Of a DNA stretch of 54,870 nt, positions 24,561 to 33,856 are shown piece after piece. The DNA is from Desulfosporosinus fructosivorans. GTDB taxonomy: Bacteria > Bacillota > Desulfitobacteriia > Desulfitobacteriales > Desulfitobacteriaceae. The stretch lies in contig NZ_SPQQ01000020.1 in NCBI RefSeq assembly GCF_004766045.1, positions 1 to 54,870 of the forward strand, given 5' to 3'. The notes beneath the pieces are model-generated. The model ran no database searches. It saw nothing but the letters and a program-made list of their open reading frames with translations, and had not been told where the DNA came from. A program made the translations under genes and the position numbers. Each line of letters starts with the position of its first letter. Position 1 is the first letter of the stretch.

Positions 24561-25790
24561 CTATAGAACAAAGTTGCCGTTTTTAAAGACCGCAATTTCT
24601 CTATTATCAGTAGTTATTCCTAGAATTTCAAGATCACTTGTACCGATCATAAAATCAACATGCACTAGAGATTCGTTGACTCCTAATTTCGCTAAGTCTT
24701 CTTGGTTCATGTTCTCGCCATTTTTTAGACACACAGGATAGGCTTTTCCTAGGGCTAAATGACAGGAGGCATTTTCATCGAAGAGGGTATTGTAAAACAG
24801 GATATTGGAGTTTGAGATCGGAGAATCATAGGGAACCAAGGCGACTTCTCCGAGAAAATGGGAACCTTCATCCGTCTCAATAATTGTTCTGAGCGTTTCG
24901 TAACCTTGTGCTGCATCATAATCAATGATTTTTCCATCTTTAAAGGTCAGAGAAAACTGTTCAATAAGGTTTCCGTTATAATTTAAGGGCATGGAGCTGA
25001 CGGCTTTGCCATTCACTCCTGTTTTTAAGGGCAACGTAAATACCTCTTCGGTGGGTATATTAGCGATAAACTCTATGCCCTCAGGAGTGAATTCCGAACC
25101 TCCCAGCCAGATATGATTTTCCGGAAGCTCAATTCTTAGATCAGTACCTAAAGAATTTGTGTAATGGAGGGACTTTAAGGTAAGAGAATTTAAAAATTCC
25201 ATCCTTCTTTTGAGATTAGTCTTATGTTCATCCCAGGAAACTACGGGATTCTCAGTGTCGACTCGTACTGTTTTTAAGATGACCTCCCATAGCTTCTCAA
25301 TTGAGTCTTCTTCAGAAAGGTGAGGAAAAACCTTTTTGGCCCAAGCTGATGTCGGTATTGAAATAACGCACCAAACATTTTTATTACCCATAAGCCGTTC
25401 TCGATACACTTTAAGTGCAGTGCTGCTGGCTTTTTGAGCTTTGGTGAGTCTTTCGGGATTTACATCCTTCATAAGCTCAGGGTCTGAAGCAGAAATACTT
25501 AAGAAAGCTGCACCTTGGTGTACATAGAATAGATAAAATTCCTTTTGCCACTCTGGGAATTCCTCGAAAACCTCTTCTGGAGCATGAAGGTAACGAATTT
25601 TTGAAAACAGTTCATCTTTCCATTGGATCACAACATCTAGAGCCCCAGCCTCATAAGCTAATTGAGAGACAATGCGTGTAAAGTGCGCACATTCAATCGG
25701 AGCAGTAATGACCAAAATTTGTTTTGGTTGAAGGTTTAAGCCTGTTCTTACAATAAGGTGAGCATATTTTTCAAGTGAAATATTATCCAT
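24561..25790 (-). CDS. M29-family aminopeptidase
   Basis: A 409-aa cytoplasmic metallo-aminopeptidase of the thermophilic-type M29 family (AmpS/PepS), normal length. Family metal ligands can be placed: Glu in NIPTEEVFTLP, Glu in SHFLGEVALVP, His in ENASCHLALGKAYP, and the His-Asp pair in VHVDFMIG. It releases N-terminal amino acids from peptides, usually with Co, Zn or Mg. ATG 25790 follows AAGGGAGTC. It is monocistronic, convergent with usp copy 3, and unrelated in role to the transport region. Confidence 0.92.
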   Translation of the reverse strand: MDNISLEKYAHLIVRTGLNLQPKQILVITAPIECAHFTRIVSQLAYEAGALDVVIQWKDELFSKIRYLHAPEEVFEEFPEWQKEFYLFYVHQGAAFLSISASDPELMKDVNPERLTKAQKASSTALKVYRERLMGNKNVWCVISIPTSAWAKKVFPHLSEEDSIEKLWEVILKTVRVDTENPVVSWDEHKTNLKRRMEFLNSLTLKSLHYTNSLGTDLRIELPENHIWLGGSEFTPEGIEFIANIPTEEVFTLPLKTGVNGKAVSSMPLNYNGNLIEQFSLTFKDGKIIDYDAAQGYETLRTIIETDEGSHFLGEVALVPYDSPISNSNILFYNTLFDENASCHLALGKAYPVCLKNGENMNQEDLAKLGVNESLVHVDFMIGTSDLEILGITTDNREIAVFKNGNFVL

Positions 25791-25957
25791 AAAGACTCCC
25801 TTCCTTAATCGAAATCAAATCGAAATCATGAACCCGCAGAATTTAAATTTCGATAATCTTTAACATTAAATATTAGATGGATTCTTAAGGTAAATTATAC
25901 CATAAAACTCGAAATAGGTAAAAAATAAGTATAAAATATCTAGTCGATCAAGATCTC

Positions 25958-25988
25958 TTGATATTTTATCCAGAGATTATGATATAAT
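25958..25988 (+). promoter_or_regulatory. Sigma-A promoter of the cupin gene
   Basis: TTGATA (25958-25963) and TATAAT (25983-25988) have a 19-base spacer and an upstream TG-like extension. The spacing is slightly long, but the -10 box is perfect. Confidence 0.5.
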
Positions 25989-26020
25989 GTTGTAAAATTT
26001 TATTATAAAGGAGCACTAAA

Positions 26021-26374
26021 ATGATAAAACATTTAGAGGATCTAAAACAAGATACAATTCCTGAATTCCGGGGGGGAAAAGGTGAAGTGCAGATAACGCA
26101 CTTTCTGGAAGTTGATAAGGGCGAATTTAATTCCAAAGGTCGATTATTTGCTAAGAACGTCTTAAAACCAGGCTCTTCTGTTGGTCTTCACGAACATGTT
26201 GGAGATTCTGAAACATATGTCATTTTAAGTGGAGAAGGCCTAGTAGATGATAACGGAGACCAAAAGCTTGTTAAGCCTGGAGATGTGATCATTACTAGAA
26301 ATGGAGAAAAACATTCCATTGAAAATACAGGAACAGTAGATTTAGAAATTCTTGCTTTAATATTATTTGATTAG
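26021..26374 (+). CDS. Cupin-domain protein
   Basis: A 117-aa single-domain cupin. The first metal motif is seen as SSVGLHEHVGDSETYVILSGEG (His, His, Glu) and the second as KPGDVIITRNGEKHSIENTG (His). Such small cupins are often enzymes or ligand sensors; the substrate cannot be told. ATG 26021 has AAAGGAGC upstream. A terminator follows at 26427. Confidence 0.85.
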   Translation: MIKHLEDLKQDTIPEFRGGKGEVQITHFLEVDKGEFNSKGRLFAKNVLKPGSSVGLHEHVGDSETYVILSGEGLVDDNGDQKLVKPGDVIITRNGEKHSIENTGTVDLEILALILFD

Positions 26375-26426
26375 GAGTCTATATATCACTTACCGATCGC
26401 TTGATGAAAAGTAAAGTAGGAAATAG

Positions 26427-26465
26427 CAGCTCGCTGAAGGATCTATTCTTCCGAGCTGTTTTTCA
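26427..26465 (+). terminator. Terminator after the cupin gene
   Basis: AGCTCG/CGAGCT plus inner GAAG/CTTC form the stem; GTTTTTC follows. Confidence 0.65.
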
Positions 26466-26649
26466 TACCCAAAACGTGGTCTCCTCATCAACTGTGACTT
26501 ATTTCAATTGATACGGAATTTTTGGATTATCCAGGCAGAGGTGATATAATTCCCTTGTTAAAGAAAATTGGGCTAGGGATGGTAGTTTATGAACGTATAG
26601 TTCGGAGTGTTGAAGTTGAAATATAAAATATTCGAAAGGTGGAGATACA

Positions 26650-28092
26650 ATGGCAGTAAAACTTAGTAAAGGGCAAAAAGTAGACCTCACGAAAAGCAAT
26701 CCTAACTTGAAGGAAATTATTGTCGGATTGGGTTGGGCTTCAAATCCTGCGGCTAGTAGTTATAACTTTGACTTAGATGCTTCTGCTTTTTTGATAGGGT
26801 CGAACGGTAAAGTGAAAGATGAAAATGATCTTGTCTTCTATAATAATCCTTCTGGCGGACAGGGTTCAGTGAAACACAGCGGGGACAACAAGAAGGGTTC
26901 TGGTGCGGGAGATGACGAGCAGATTCACATTAATCTTTCTGCAGTGCCCTCATATATCGAGAGAATCGCATTTACTATTACCATTAACGATGCCCAAAAT
27001 AAACGGCAAAGTTTCGGAGATATTAAAAATTCTTATGTGCGAATTCTCAATGCCACCACAAATGAATTACTTCTTAATTACGAGCTTGGTCAAGAGTTTT
27101 CCATCGAAACGGCTATTGTAGCGGCCGAGCTTTATCGCCATGCAGGGGAGTGGAAATTCAATGCTATAGCCAGTGGATTTCAAGGTGGTCTGGGCGCCCT
27201 TTGCCGTAATTTTGGACTTGAGGTCGAAGAAGAGCAAAGCTCAGCGGGTGCTAATACGCCTAGTACTTCCAGTAGTCCTAGTTATGGAAACACAGGGAAT
27301 GCCAGTTACACTAACCCAGGGACTGGAACAGCTGCGGTACCTTACGGACAAAATAGTCCACAGCCCTATGGTCAAAGCGGTTCACAATCCTATAGTAACA
27401 ATAGTTCCCAATCCTTTGGACAAAACAGCACTCCGATCTATACAAATCCATCTGATCAAGGGGGCATGTCCTGCCCTCGTTGCCACTCAACCCAAGTGAC
27501 AGCTGGTAAGAAAGGGTTTGGAATTGGCAAAGCTCTAGTGGGGGGCGTTTTGCTGGGACCAGTAGGGATATTGGCAGGCTTTATTGGAAGTAAAAACATG
27601 GAGTTTGCCTGCTTGAGCTGTAAAGAGCGCTGGAATGCTGGAAGTAACACCAACACCGCTCAGTGGCTACAGAAACAAACTGAAAGTGCTCGTAACGTTG
27701 TGAGTAAATATATGGGAAAAGATCTTACTGAGGCATTGGTAGCAGGTAGCGCGTTGGTGGCAATGGCGGACGGATTCCTCGATCCTTCGGAAAGAGAGAA
27801 ACTCATCGACTATTTCCGCACTAGTCAGGAAATGCGTGGGATTAATATTAATGAAGTTGATACACGCTTTAATTACTTTGTTCAGCGGATTCAAAGTGAT
27901 CAGATGATGGGTAAAGCGGAAGCCTTAAGGGCAATAGGTAAGCTTGCGAGCAAACCAGATGCTGCCCGCTTAGTCGTACGCTTGTGCTGTGCAATTGGTT
28001 TTGCAGACGGAGAATTTGCTCCGGTGGAAAAGAGAATTGTAGAGGAAATATCCCGCGAGGTAAACTTGGACCCGAGGGAATTCATATTTTAA
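26650..28092 (+). CDS. TerD / zinc-ribbon / TerB fusion stress protein
   Basis: A 480-aa cytoplasmic protein. Residues 1-190 form a TerD domain, with the calcium-binding pattern of the family (YNFDLDASAFLIG, DDEQIHINL). A low-complexity linker (about 200-275) rich in Ser, Asn, Tyr, Gly and Gln follows. Then comes a zinc ribbon with CPRCHS and CLSCKE near 278-322, interrupted by a Gly-rich hydrophobic stretch. A TerB-like acidic helical domain (about 345-480) ends the protein: ADGFLDPSEREKL and FADGEFAPVEKRI. The Ter proteins respond to tellurite, phage and envelope stress. ATG 26650 follows GAAAGGTGGAG. YceG-like and TelA genes lie downstream on the same strand. Confidence 0.9.
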   Translation: MAVKLSKGQKVDLTKSNPNLKEIIVGLGWASNPAASSYNFDLDASAFLIGSNGKVKDENDLVFYNNPSGGQGSVKHSGDNKKGSGAGDDEQIHINLSAVPSYIERIAFTITINDAQNKRQSFGDIKNSYVRILNATTNELLLNYELGQEFSIETAIVAAELYRHAGEWKFNAIASGFQGGLGALCRNFGLEVEEEQSSAGANTPSTSSSPSYGNTGNASYTNPGTGTAAVPYGQNSPQPYGQSGSQSYSNNSSQSFGQNSTPIYTNPSDQGGMSCPRCHSTQVTAGKKGFGIGKALVGGVLLGPVGILAGFIGSKNMEFACLSCKERWNAGSNTNTAQWLQKQTESARNVVSKYMGKDLTEALVAGSALVAMADGFLDPSEREKLIDYFRTSQEMRGININEVDTRFNYFVQRIQSDQMMGKAEALRAIGKLASKPDAARLVVRLCCAIGFADGEFAPVEKRIVEEISREVNLDPREFIF

Positions 28093-28099
28093 GGCTTTT

Positions 28100-28134
28100 A
28101 AAGGATCGACCCGCGAAGGCCGGTCCTTTCTTTA
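28100..28134 (+). terminator. Terminator after the TerD fusion gene
   Basis: AAAGGATCGACC and GGCCGGTCCTTT pair with one mismatch around CGCGAA and are followed by CTTTATA. Confidence 0.65.
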
Positions 28135-28255
28135 TACTTCCTAAGGTTCCGCGGACAGACGACATCTAACTATTTAAAGTCATAGTCAATGACAGCGGAC
28201 GTGCAATGTGTTCACCTCAATATCATGTGAATAATAAGATGAGAGAATGTATTAC

Positions 28256-28633
28256 ATGCGACTCTGGCACCAGGAACTACTTGCTTTCTTACCCCGTGCT
28301 CAAATTTTAGGTCAACATCGAGAATGCTGTGCCCTAAGAGGAATGGGGTGGGGAAGGAAGCATTCTACCGTAGACTACGTGTTCAAGCACAATGTCAAGA
28401 GGCTTGTCAACTATCATCAGCTTGTTCTCAGGGAAATGGTGCACAGGGGATATAAACCAGCTCAACAATGGTATTGCCCTGAATACCGTGGGAAAAATAC
28501 GATGCCTTGGCCTTGCGCTTTGTCCTCTGAGTATAACCTTTGTGAAGAAGATCTAATTTACCCAGAACATGATGATGCGTATCGCGAAGAATGTATTGCA
28601 AATCTTAAGCACAAGGGTATCGAGCTTTTTTAG
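28256..28633 (+). CDS. Pyrimidine-dimer glycosylase-like protein (PF03013 family)
   Basis: A 125-aa protein typical of the chromosomal branch of the T4 endonuclease V family. MRLWHQELLAFLPRAQILGQ, REcCALRG with GWGRKHSTVDYVF, and a C-terminal HDDAYREECIANLK are characteristic. Relatives of the T4 enzyme remove the 5' base of UV dimers; the branch with MRLWH ends is less well studied. ATG 28256 is preferred over ATG 28247 because family proteins begin with MRLW, although the ribosome site (GAGAG) is weak. It sits alone inside the Ter-type cluster. Confidence 0.8.
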   Translation: MRLWHQELLAFLPRAQILGQHRECCALRGMGWGRKHSTVDYVFKHNVKRLVNYHQLVLREMVHRGYKPAQQWYCPEYRGKNTMPWPCALSSEYNLCEEDLIYPEHDDAYREECIANLKHKGIELF

Positions 28634-28744
28634 TATGTTTTGAAGGGATTCGATATTAAACTGTAGAATATTCAGGATAGATACTTGTTCTAGGCGAATT
28701 AGAGCTGTTTGTATTAAATATTTTAAGGGGAAGTTCGAGAACTG

Positions 28745-29086
28745 ATGAATATACAAATTTTCGGCGTTAAGAAATGTTTTGATACAAAAAAAGCAGAACG
28801 TTATTTTAAAGAAAGAAAAATAAATTATCAATTTGTGGATTTGACTATGTTTGGTTTGAGCAAGGGAGAATTACAAAGCGTAAAGGCTTCGATAGGGTTG
28901 AATAATCTAGTTAATAATGCATCTAAGGATTATAAAAAGTTAAATATGGATCGTATTATCTCTGAGAGTGGTAGGGAAGAAATGCTTTTCAATAACCCTG
29001 GTCTCTATAAAACTCCAATTGTACGTAATGGCAAGAAGTCAACTGTTGGCTATGTACCGGCTGTATGGGCTTCATGGGTTGATTAA
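28745..29086 (+). CDS. ArsC/Spx-family thioredoxin-fold protein
   Basis: A 113-aa protein of the ArsC-like branch of the thioredoxin fold. The N-terminal Cys in FGVKKCFDTKKAERYFKERK, the strand INYQFVDL, and the cis-Pro region KTPIVRNGKKSTVGY are clear. It has one Cys in the usual active-site place, so it is not a CxxC Spx protein and more resembles arsenate-reductase-like proteins of unclear role. ATG 28745 follows GGGGAAG. It ends 46 bases before the YceG-like gene and may share its transcript. Confidence 0.82.
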   Translation: MNIQIFGVKKCFDTKKAERYFKERKINYQFVDLTMFGLSKGELQSVKASIGLNNLVNNASKDYKKLNMDRIISESGREEMLFNNPGLYKTPIVRNGKKSTVGYVPAVWASWVD

Positions 29087-29132
29087 GGTTTTTAAATGTT
29101 GACATCACTTTGGCTTGAAAGGAGTGATTAGT

Positions 29133-31622
29133 ATGGAGGCAAGGAAGGATATTCGAACGAACCTCAAGCATTCCGACGATATTTTTAAAGATATTTTGTC
29201 TCCTTTGATTGATAGGGAGGCTGTTTCCGATGTTTACTTCTACCGAATTATTGGGTGCGATCATGAGGAAAAGTACCGGGCACAGATTGTTAGTCTAGAT
29301 GAAAAACTTAGATCACTTGGCAACTATATTTTCCTTGATAGAAGAATCAAGCTCGCAAGCAACTCATCAATTGAGGCGGCCAGAAAATTACTTAATCAAG
29401 TTCCCCTTAACGATTATAGCAATGGGGCACTCTTAAATGTATTGGAAACACATGGCTATTTTTCGCTAACCTCAGACCTCCAAGTCAACCTAGAAATTAA
29501 GAAGGCTTTCGGTGTAATACTTAGACTCTATATGACTAATGAACGAACTGTAAATTTGAGTATTATCATGAACTTTGTTATGAAAGTGTTGCTGTGGTTC
29601 GTTGATTATGGCAAACAAGTAGGAAAGAAATCTCCTTATAATCCTAAAATAGTGTACTGGGGGAGTCCCAAAACACACGAAGTTTACTTCCTTATCCTTA
29701 TGTCCATTATAGGGTGCGATGTTCTTGTGCTTAACACATCATTTAATGACAGGTTTGATCAAGTAGATAAACAAAATGAATTTTCATTGTTAATTAGGCA
29801 AGAGAGAGAACGGCCGATCGCTGATTTTCCAACGAATGAATCTATAAAAGCACCTACTGTGAAGGTCGAAGAAGCCCAGTCTAAAGTAGAAAAGCCCAGT
29901 AAACTGCAGGAAAATACTGAACGAGATCTGAGTACATATCACAACCTAGTAGCCTTATATGATCCAACGATTGTGGTAAAACTTAAGAAATCTGAAACTA
30001 TCTTTGAGGAGATCCTCGTTCCCTTGACCAAACGAAGTGGCTATGTAGGCGGGTCCTTTCCAATACTCCCGGTATATTTTGTGCGTTATATTGGTGCTCC
30101 TGATTGCTCAGATGATTGGGAGGCAGAGTATTATAACAGCCTCTATAACCTGGATAATGCCTTTAAAACAACGGGCTTTTATTTGAAGTTTCTAGATGGA
30201 ATACCTACACCTAGTTCTGCGGAAAGTAATCTAATACCACAATGGCTAATTCATTACCCCTATAGTGATAGGTTTGAAATTTTAGAACAACTTCTTCAGT
30301 CCAATATACTTCCTCAAACGTATGATCAGCTTCTAGATAACACAGTTAGAAAAACGTTTGTAGATTCAGTTAATCTTTTCGTAGAGAAAAGTAGTAATGT
30401 TAATACATCTATAGTCTTGAACTTTTCGTTAAAACTTGTTACTTGGTTCAATAGATACTTGCCCAAGCTCTTAACTAGAAGTAATCGGAATAAGAAATTC
30501 AGCGTCGGTGGGCTTGACTACGAGCATAACCCTAAAATTCTTTTCTATGGCACGATTAAATCGCATGAAATTTACTTGCTCCACGCATTCCATAAAATGG
30601 GGTGTGATGTACTTTATGTTAATTCCGATGAGGAGGGCGACCTACCGTTTAGGAGCTTTGACGATGACAAATTAATGACCCAAGTGATGGAGAATGAACA
30701 TAACCTACCCTTGACAACATTTCCGGAAGGCGAGCGGTTGATTCGCAAAAGTACCATAGCCTACAAAGCCTCCAAAGAAATTGAAGAAGCGATCTATAAC
30801 GAAGAGGTTGGCCTTTTTAAACCATGGCAGTTTGAAAGTTACTCGACCCAACCCATAACGCTTAAAACTACCTTAGATGAATTGAAAATTCTTTGGACAG
30901 AACCCGCTAAAATTCGTCCTGAGTTCAAGGTTAAAAACAAAAAAGTATATGTTCCCAACATGTTTGCAAAGATTAATGGGGTTAGCGAAGATCTTAATTC
31001 ATATTGGCTAGACCTGAAAACACTTTCGTCTGCTCCCAATACTAGGTTACTGGAGGATCTACCCTTTACTAAAATTAGTTACACTAGACAAGAACTTTAT
31101 CAGACTGGTTATTTACTGAACGAGCAGGGCTTCTTTGATGAAAGCAAAGTGATGGAAAGTCAGCACTACAAATTCGGTTACCTGAAAGCAGACTTACAAC
31201 ATTTCCTTATCGTGAAAATCAATGAGCTTCTTAGCTCTGGAATGTTCTTGGTGTCAGTTGATGACAAATTCAAGCTTAAGATAATTATGACCATCCTAAC
31301 CATGGACGACTCGCTGATAAAGCTTATCGAAGTCTTTGATTATCCGCAAGAGATCCCTAAAGTGATTGTCTACGACAATGAAAAAGCAACCTTCAGTGAA
31401 AACGACGCTATTTTACTTGCTTATTTTAATCTTATTGGTCTCGACGTCGTGATCTTTACACCCACGAATTATAAAACGATTGAGCAGCAGATCAAGCCCA
31501 GTCTTTTTGATATTCATCAACTGCCATTCGTTAAATATGATTTAGCTCTTCCGTCTTTAAGCAGTATTTCTGCTGCCCCGGTACAGAAACCTGGATTGCT
31601 TTCTCGCTTTTTTAAACTATAG
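29133..31622 (+). CDS. YceG-like protein with three tandem repeats (Ter cluster)
   Basis: An 829-aa cytoplasmic protein. The same unit occurs three times. Its core is PKIVYWGSPKTHEVYFL then GCDVLVLN (first, about residues 190-225), PKILFYGTIKSHEIYLL then GCDVLYVN (second, about 470-500), and PKVIVYDNEKATFSENDAI then GLDVVIF (third, about 745-780, more diverged). Each unit begins with a hydrophobic helix block containing SIIMNFVMK or similar. In Bacillus, YceG lies beside yceH (TelA) in the ter-like stress operon and is linked to tellurite resistance; biochemical role unknown. ATG 29133 follows AAAGGAGTGATT. TelA follows 280 bases later. Confidence 0.82.
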   Translation: MEARKDIRTNLKHSDDIFKDILSPLIDREAVSDVYFYRIIGCDHEEKYRAQIVSLDEKLRSLGNYIFLDRRIKLASNSSIEAARKLLNQVPLNDYSNGALLNVLETHGYFSLTSDLQVNLEIKKAFGVILRLYMTNERTVNLSIIMNFVMKVLLWFVDYGKQVGKKSPYNPKIVYWGSPKTHEVYFLILMSIIGCDVLVLNTSFNDRFDQVDKQNEFSLLIRQERERPIADFPTNESIKAPTVKVEEAQSKVEKPSKLQENTERDLSTYHNLVALYDPTIVVKLKKSETIFEEILVPLTKRSGYVGGSFPILPVYFVRYIGAPDCSDDWEAEYYNSLYNLDNAFKTTGFYLKFLDGIPTPSSAESNLIPQWLIHYPYSDRFEILEQLLQSNILPQTYDQLLDNTVRKTFVDSVNLFVEKSSNVNTSIVLNFSLKLVTWFNRYLPKLLTRSNRNKKFSVGGLDYEHNPKILFYGTIKSHEIYLLHAFHKMGCDVLYVNSDEEGDLPFRSFDDDKLMTQVMENEHNLPLTTFPEGERLIRKSTIAYKASKEIEEAIYNEEVGLFKPWQFESYSTQPITLKTTLDELKILWTEPAKIRPEFKVKNKKVYVPNMFAKINGVSEDLNSYWLDLKTLSSAPNTRLLEDLPFTKISYTRQELYQTGYLLNEQGFFDESKVMESQHYKFGYLKADLQHFLIVKINELLSSGMFLVSVDDKFKLKIIMTILTMDDSLIKLIEVFDYPQEIPKVIVYDNEKATFSENDAILLAYFNLIGLDVVIFTPTNYKTIEQQIKPSLFDIHQLPFVKYDLALPSLSSISAAPVQKPGLLSRFFKL

Positions 31623-31902
31623 GAGGGTCCGCGTCACACCGTGCGGCCCCTCTGGGCTGGGGATGCTACGAGGGAGGTACGGGGATCTGTTTCCCGCCTG
31701 CGGGAAAAGCGGAGAGCTGGAAAAAATGAGTGATGTTGGCAATGGGTGGCAAGGGGACGTTTTTGGCAAGGGGACGTTTTGATTGCCATGCTAAGAAAGT
31801 ATACAATTAGCAACAGATAATATTTAAAGGCTTAATTTATAAGAAGAGTTTAAGAGCAAATCTAATCGTAGGGTAAAGATTCTAATAAAAGGGGGAATAT
31901 TC
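31623..31902. repeat. GC-rich intergenic region with GGGGACGTTTT direct repeats
   Basis: Unusually GC-rich for this window. A hairpin-prone part at 31700-31712 (CCCGCCTGCGGG) precedes two direct copies of GGCAAGGGGACGTTTT (31749-31783). Similar GGGGAC-rich repeats occur between genes in many Clostridia and deltaproteobacteria, sometimes with REP-associated transposases; no transposase is here. Confidence 0.5.
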
Positions 31903-33027
31903 ATGGAAATTCAAGGTTTTACAACGACATTAACTGAGGATAAAAGTTTAGTACCAGCCATAGTTCCGGAGTTTGATCTCGAAAAAAAGAAAAGCGAGGT
32001 TATGGCTAAGGTTCAGGAAAGTCCTGAGGTGCGCAGTATTGTTCGCCAGATTAATGTTGAAGATGTAAGTTCAATTATGACGTTTGGTAAAAATGTATCT
32101 GAAGAAGTGTCTCGTTTTTCAGACGCTATTCTTCATTCTATGCAAACAACTAAGGTTGAGGACTCAGGAGAGCTATTAATTCAGCTTAATAAAATCATGG
32201 ACAAGTTTGATATTAAGGATTTCGAAGATAAATCTCCTGGCTTTCTAGAAAAGATGTTTTCGAAAGCAAAGAATACGGTTGAAGCTCTCTTTCAAAAGTA
32301 CAATTCTATGGGTGATGAAGTTGATAAGGTTTTTGTCACTCTGAAACAGTATGAAGCAGAGATCAATGTTGCCAATAAGCATTTAGATGACATGTTTGAT
32401 AAGAATGCTGAGTATTACGAACAGTTAGGACAATATATTTACGCAGGACAGGTAGTCTTGACCGAACTCAAGAACAATATTATCCCTACGGCCCAAGCTA
32501 AAGCTAACGAGACGGAAAACAGACTTGACCAGATGACCGTCAATAACTTATTACAAGTACAAGAGATTATGGAACAGAGAATTTATGATTTACAACTCGC
32601 AGAGAACGTAGCTGTTCAAAGTATGCCGACCATAAAGTCGATTGAGTACGGTAATTATAACTTGGTACGCAAGATTAATTCAGCGTTTGTAATTACTATG
32701 CCGATTTTTAAACAGTGCTTAGTTCAAGCAATCATGTTAAAACGTCAGTCGGTTCAAGCGAAAGCGATGAGTGCACTCGATGAGAAGACCAACGAACTAT
32801 TACTGAGAAATGCCGAAAACACGGCATTGCAATCAAAAATGGTGGCTAAACTAGCCTCGGGCAGTTCGGTTAGTATTGAAACCTTAGAAAAATCATGGCA
32901 GACCATTGTTAAAGGCATCGAGGAAACTAAAGCGATTCAAGAGGAAATGAGACAAAAACGACTAGACGGTACGAAGAGATTAGAGGTTCTCAAACAGGAT
33001 TTTGTCAATCGAGGAATTGTTAGATAG
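31903..33027 (+). CDS. TelA-family toxic anion resistance protein
   Basis: A 374-aa mainly alpha-helical, coiled-coil protein of the TelA/YceH family (PF05816), normal length. Helical segments with YEAEINVANKHLDDMF, YIYAGQVVLTELKNN and NLVRKINSAFVITMPIF are typical. Members are tied to tellurite and envelope stress tolerance; the mechanism is not known. ATG 31903 follows AAAGGGGGAATATTC. Together with the TerD fusion and the YceG-like gene it makes the core Ter module. Confidence 0.9.
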   Translation: MEIQGFTTTLTEDKSLVPAIVPEFDLEKKKSEVMAKVQESPEVRSIVRQINVEDVSSIMTFGKNVSEEVSRFSDAILHSMQTTKVEDSGELLIQLNKIMDKFDIKDFEDKSPGFLEKMFSKAKNTVEALFQKYNSMGDEVDKVFVTLKQYEAEINVANKHLDDMFDKNAEYYEQLGQYIYAGQVVLTELKNNIIPTAQAKANETENRLDQMTVNNLLQVQEIMEQRIYDLQLAENVAVQSMPTIKSIEYGNYNLVRKINSAFVITMPIFKQCLVQAIMLKRQSVQAKAMSALDEKTNELLLRNAENTALQSKMVAKLASGSSVSIETLEKSWQTIVKGIEETKAIQEEMRQKRLDGTKRLEVLKQDFVNRGIVR

Positions 33028-33058
33028 CCTTCCAGAAAGTATTACTGAATAATATAGT

Positions 33059-33100
33059 AAAGAGGTACTCACAAATATTTTTGTGAGTGCCTCTTTGCTG
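33059..33100 (+). terminator. Terminator after telA
   Basis: AAAGAGGTACTCACAAA pairs with TTTGTGAGTGCCTCTTT with one mismatch; the stem ends the Ter cluster. Confidence 0.7.
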
Positions 33101-33266
33101 TATAGCTTACGGTTAAATTAATATGGGAAAATATATATGGAAATGATTAGCAACCATTAAATGAGTAATAATTCGAGATAATAGAGCAAGAGTAGTATTT
33201 TCAGGAGAGACTTATTATAGATTGTACCATTTTTTTGAATATTTTAGATGCAGATTATTTTTGCTG

Positions 33267-33302
33267 TTTGACTACATTAAATATATAGAGTAATATATAC
33301 TC
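33267..33302 (+). promoter_or_regulatory. Promoter with MarR operator
   Basis: TTGACT at 33268 is a good -35 box and AT-rich TATATA-type boxes follow. The palindrome GAGTA-ATATA-TACTC (33288-33302) overlaps the -10 area, as expected for self-repression by the MarR protein encoded just downstream. Confidence 0.5.
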
Positions 33303-33364
33303 CGTAGGCGAAACAAACGAATGCGAAATATATGTATACGAACATTTTGGAAGCGGAGGAAAAA

Positions 33365-33811
33365 ATGGACGATAATAATGAAAGCACAAAAGTTGCCAAA
33401 CTCTTTCAGGAAGTTATGATTTTATTTAAGCACAGCATGAATAAAGTCTTTGAGGAGATGAATCCTGGCTTGACTGCGCCTCAAGGTATGGTTATGGGGA
33501 TTTTAAGTAAGGAAAAAACAATGAAAATCACAGAACTCAGTACCAAGCTTAGCTTATCAAATAGTACTGTATCAGGGATTATAGATCGACTTGAGAAGCA
33601 GGGCATGGTAGAGCGAAAGCGGAGCGAAGAAGATAGAAGAGTTGTCAATGTCAGTATAGCTCCTAGCTGTAAGGGGATACATCATGACTTTCATAAACGG
33701 CTAGAGGAGAATATCGGGAATGTCCTGAACAAAGGCACACAGGAAGAGCTAAATAAAATTTCTGTTGGTTTGGATGCTCTAAAGAAGCTTTTAGGTAGTC
33801 GCGAGGAATAA
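33365..33811 (+). CDS. MarR-family regulator 1 of the ABC exporter operon
   Basis: A 148-aa winged-helix repressor: recognition region KITELSTKLSLSNSTVSGII and wing RLEKQGMVERKRSEEDRRVV. ATG 33365 follows GCGGAGGAAAA. It is 45 bases before the ABC exporter genes and probably controls them, releasing DNA when a drug or toxic ligand binds. A palindrome in its promoter fits autoregulation. Confidence 0.9.
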   Translation: MDDNNESTKVAKLFQEVMILFKHSMNKVFEEMNPGLTAPQGMVMGILSKEKTMKITELSTKLSLSNSTVSGIIDRLEKQGMVERKRSEEDRRVVNVSIAPSCKGIHHDFHKRLEENIGNVLNKGTQEELNKISVGLDALKKLLGSREE

Positions 33812-33856
33812 TTATATAAACACAGTTATATCACGAAAGATTGGAGATTGTTAGTC

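Larger units (their letters stand above)
33028..33364. other. Intergenic region upstream of the ABC exporter operon
   Basis: Holds the telA terminator and the promoter/operator of the marR gene. The remaining 150 bases are AT-rich with nothing recognised. Confidence 0.5.
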
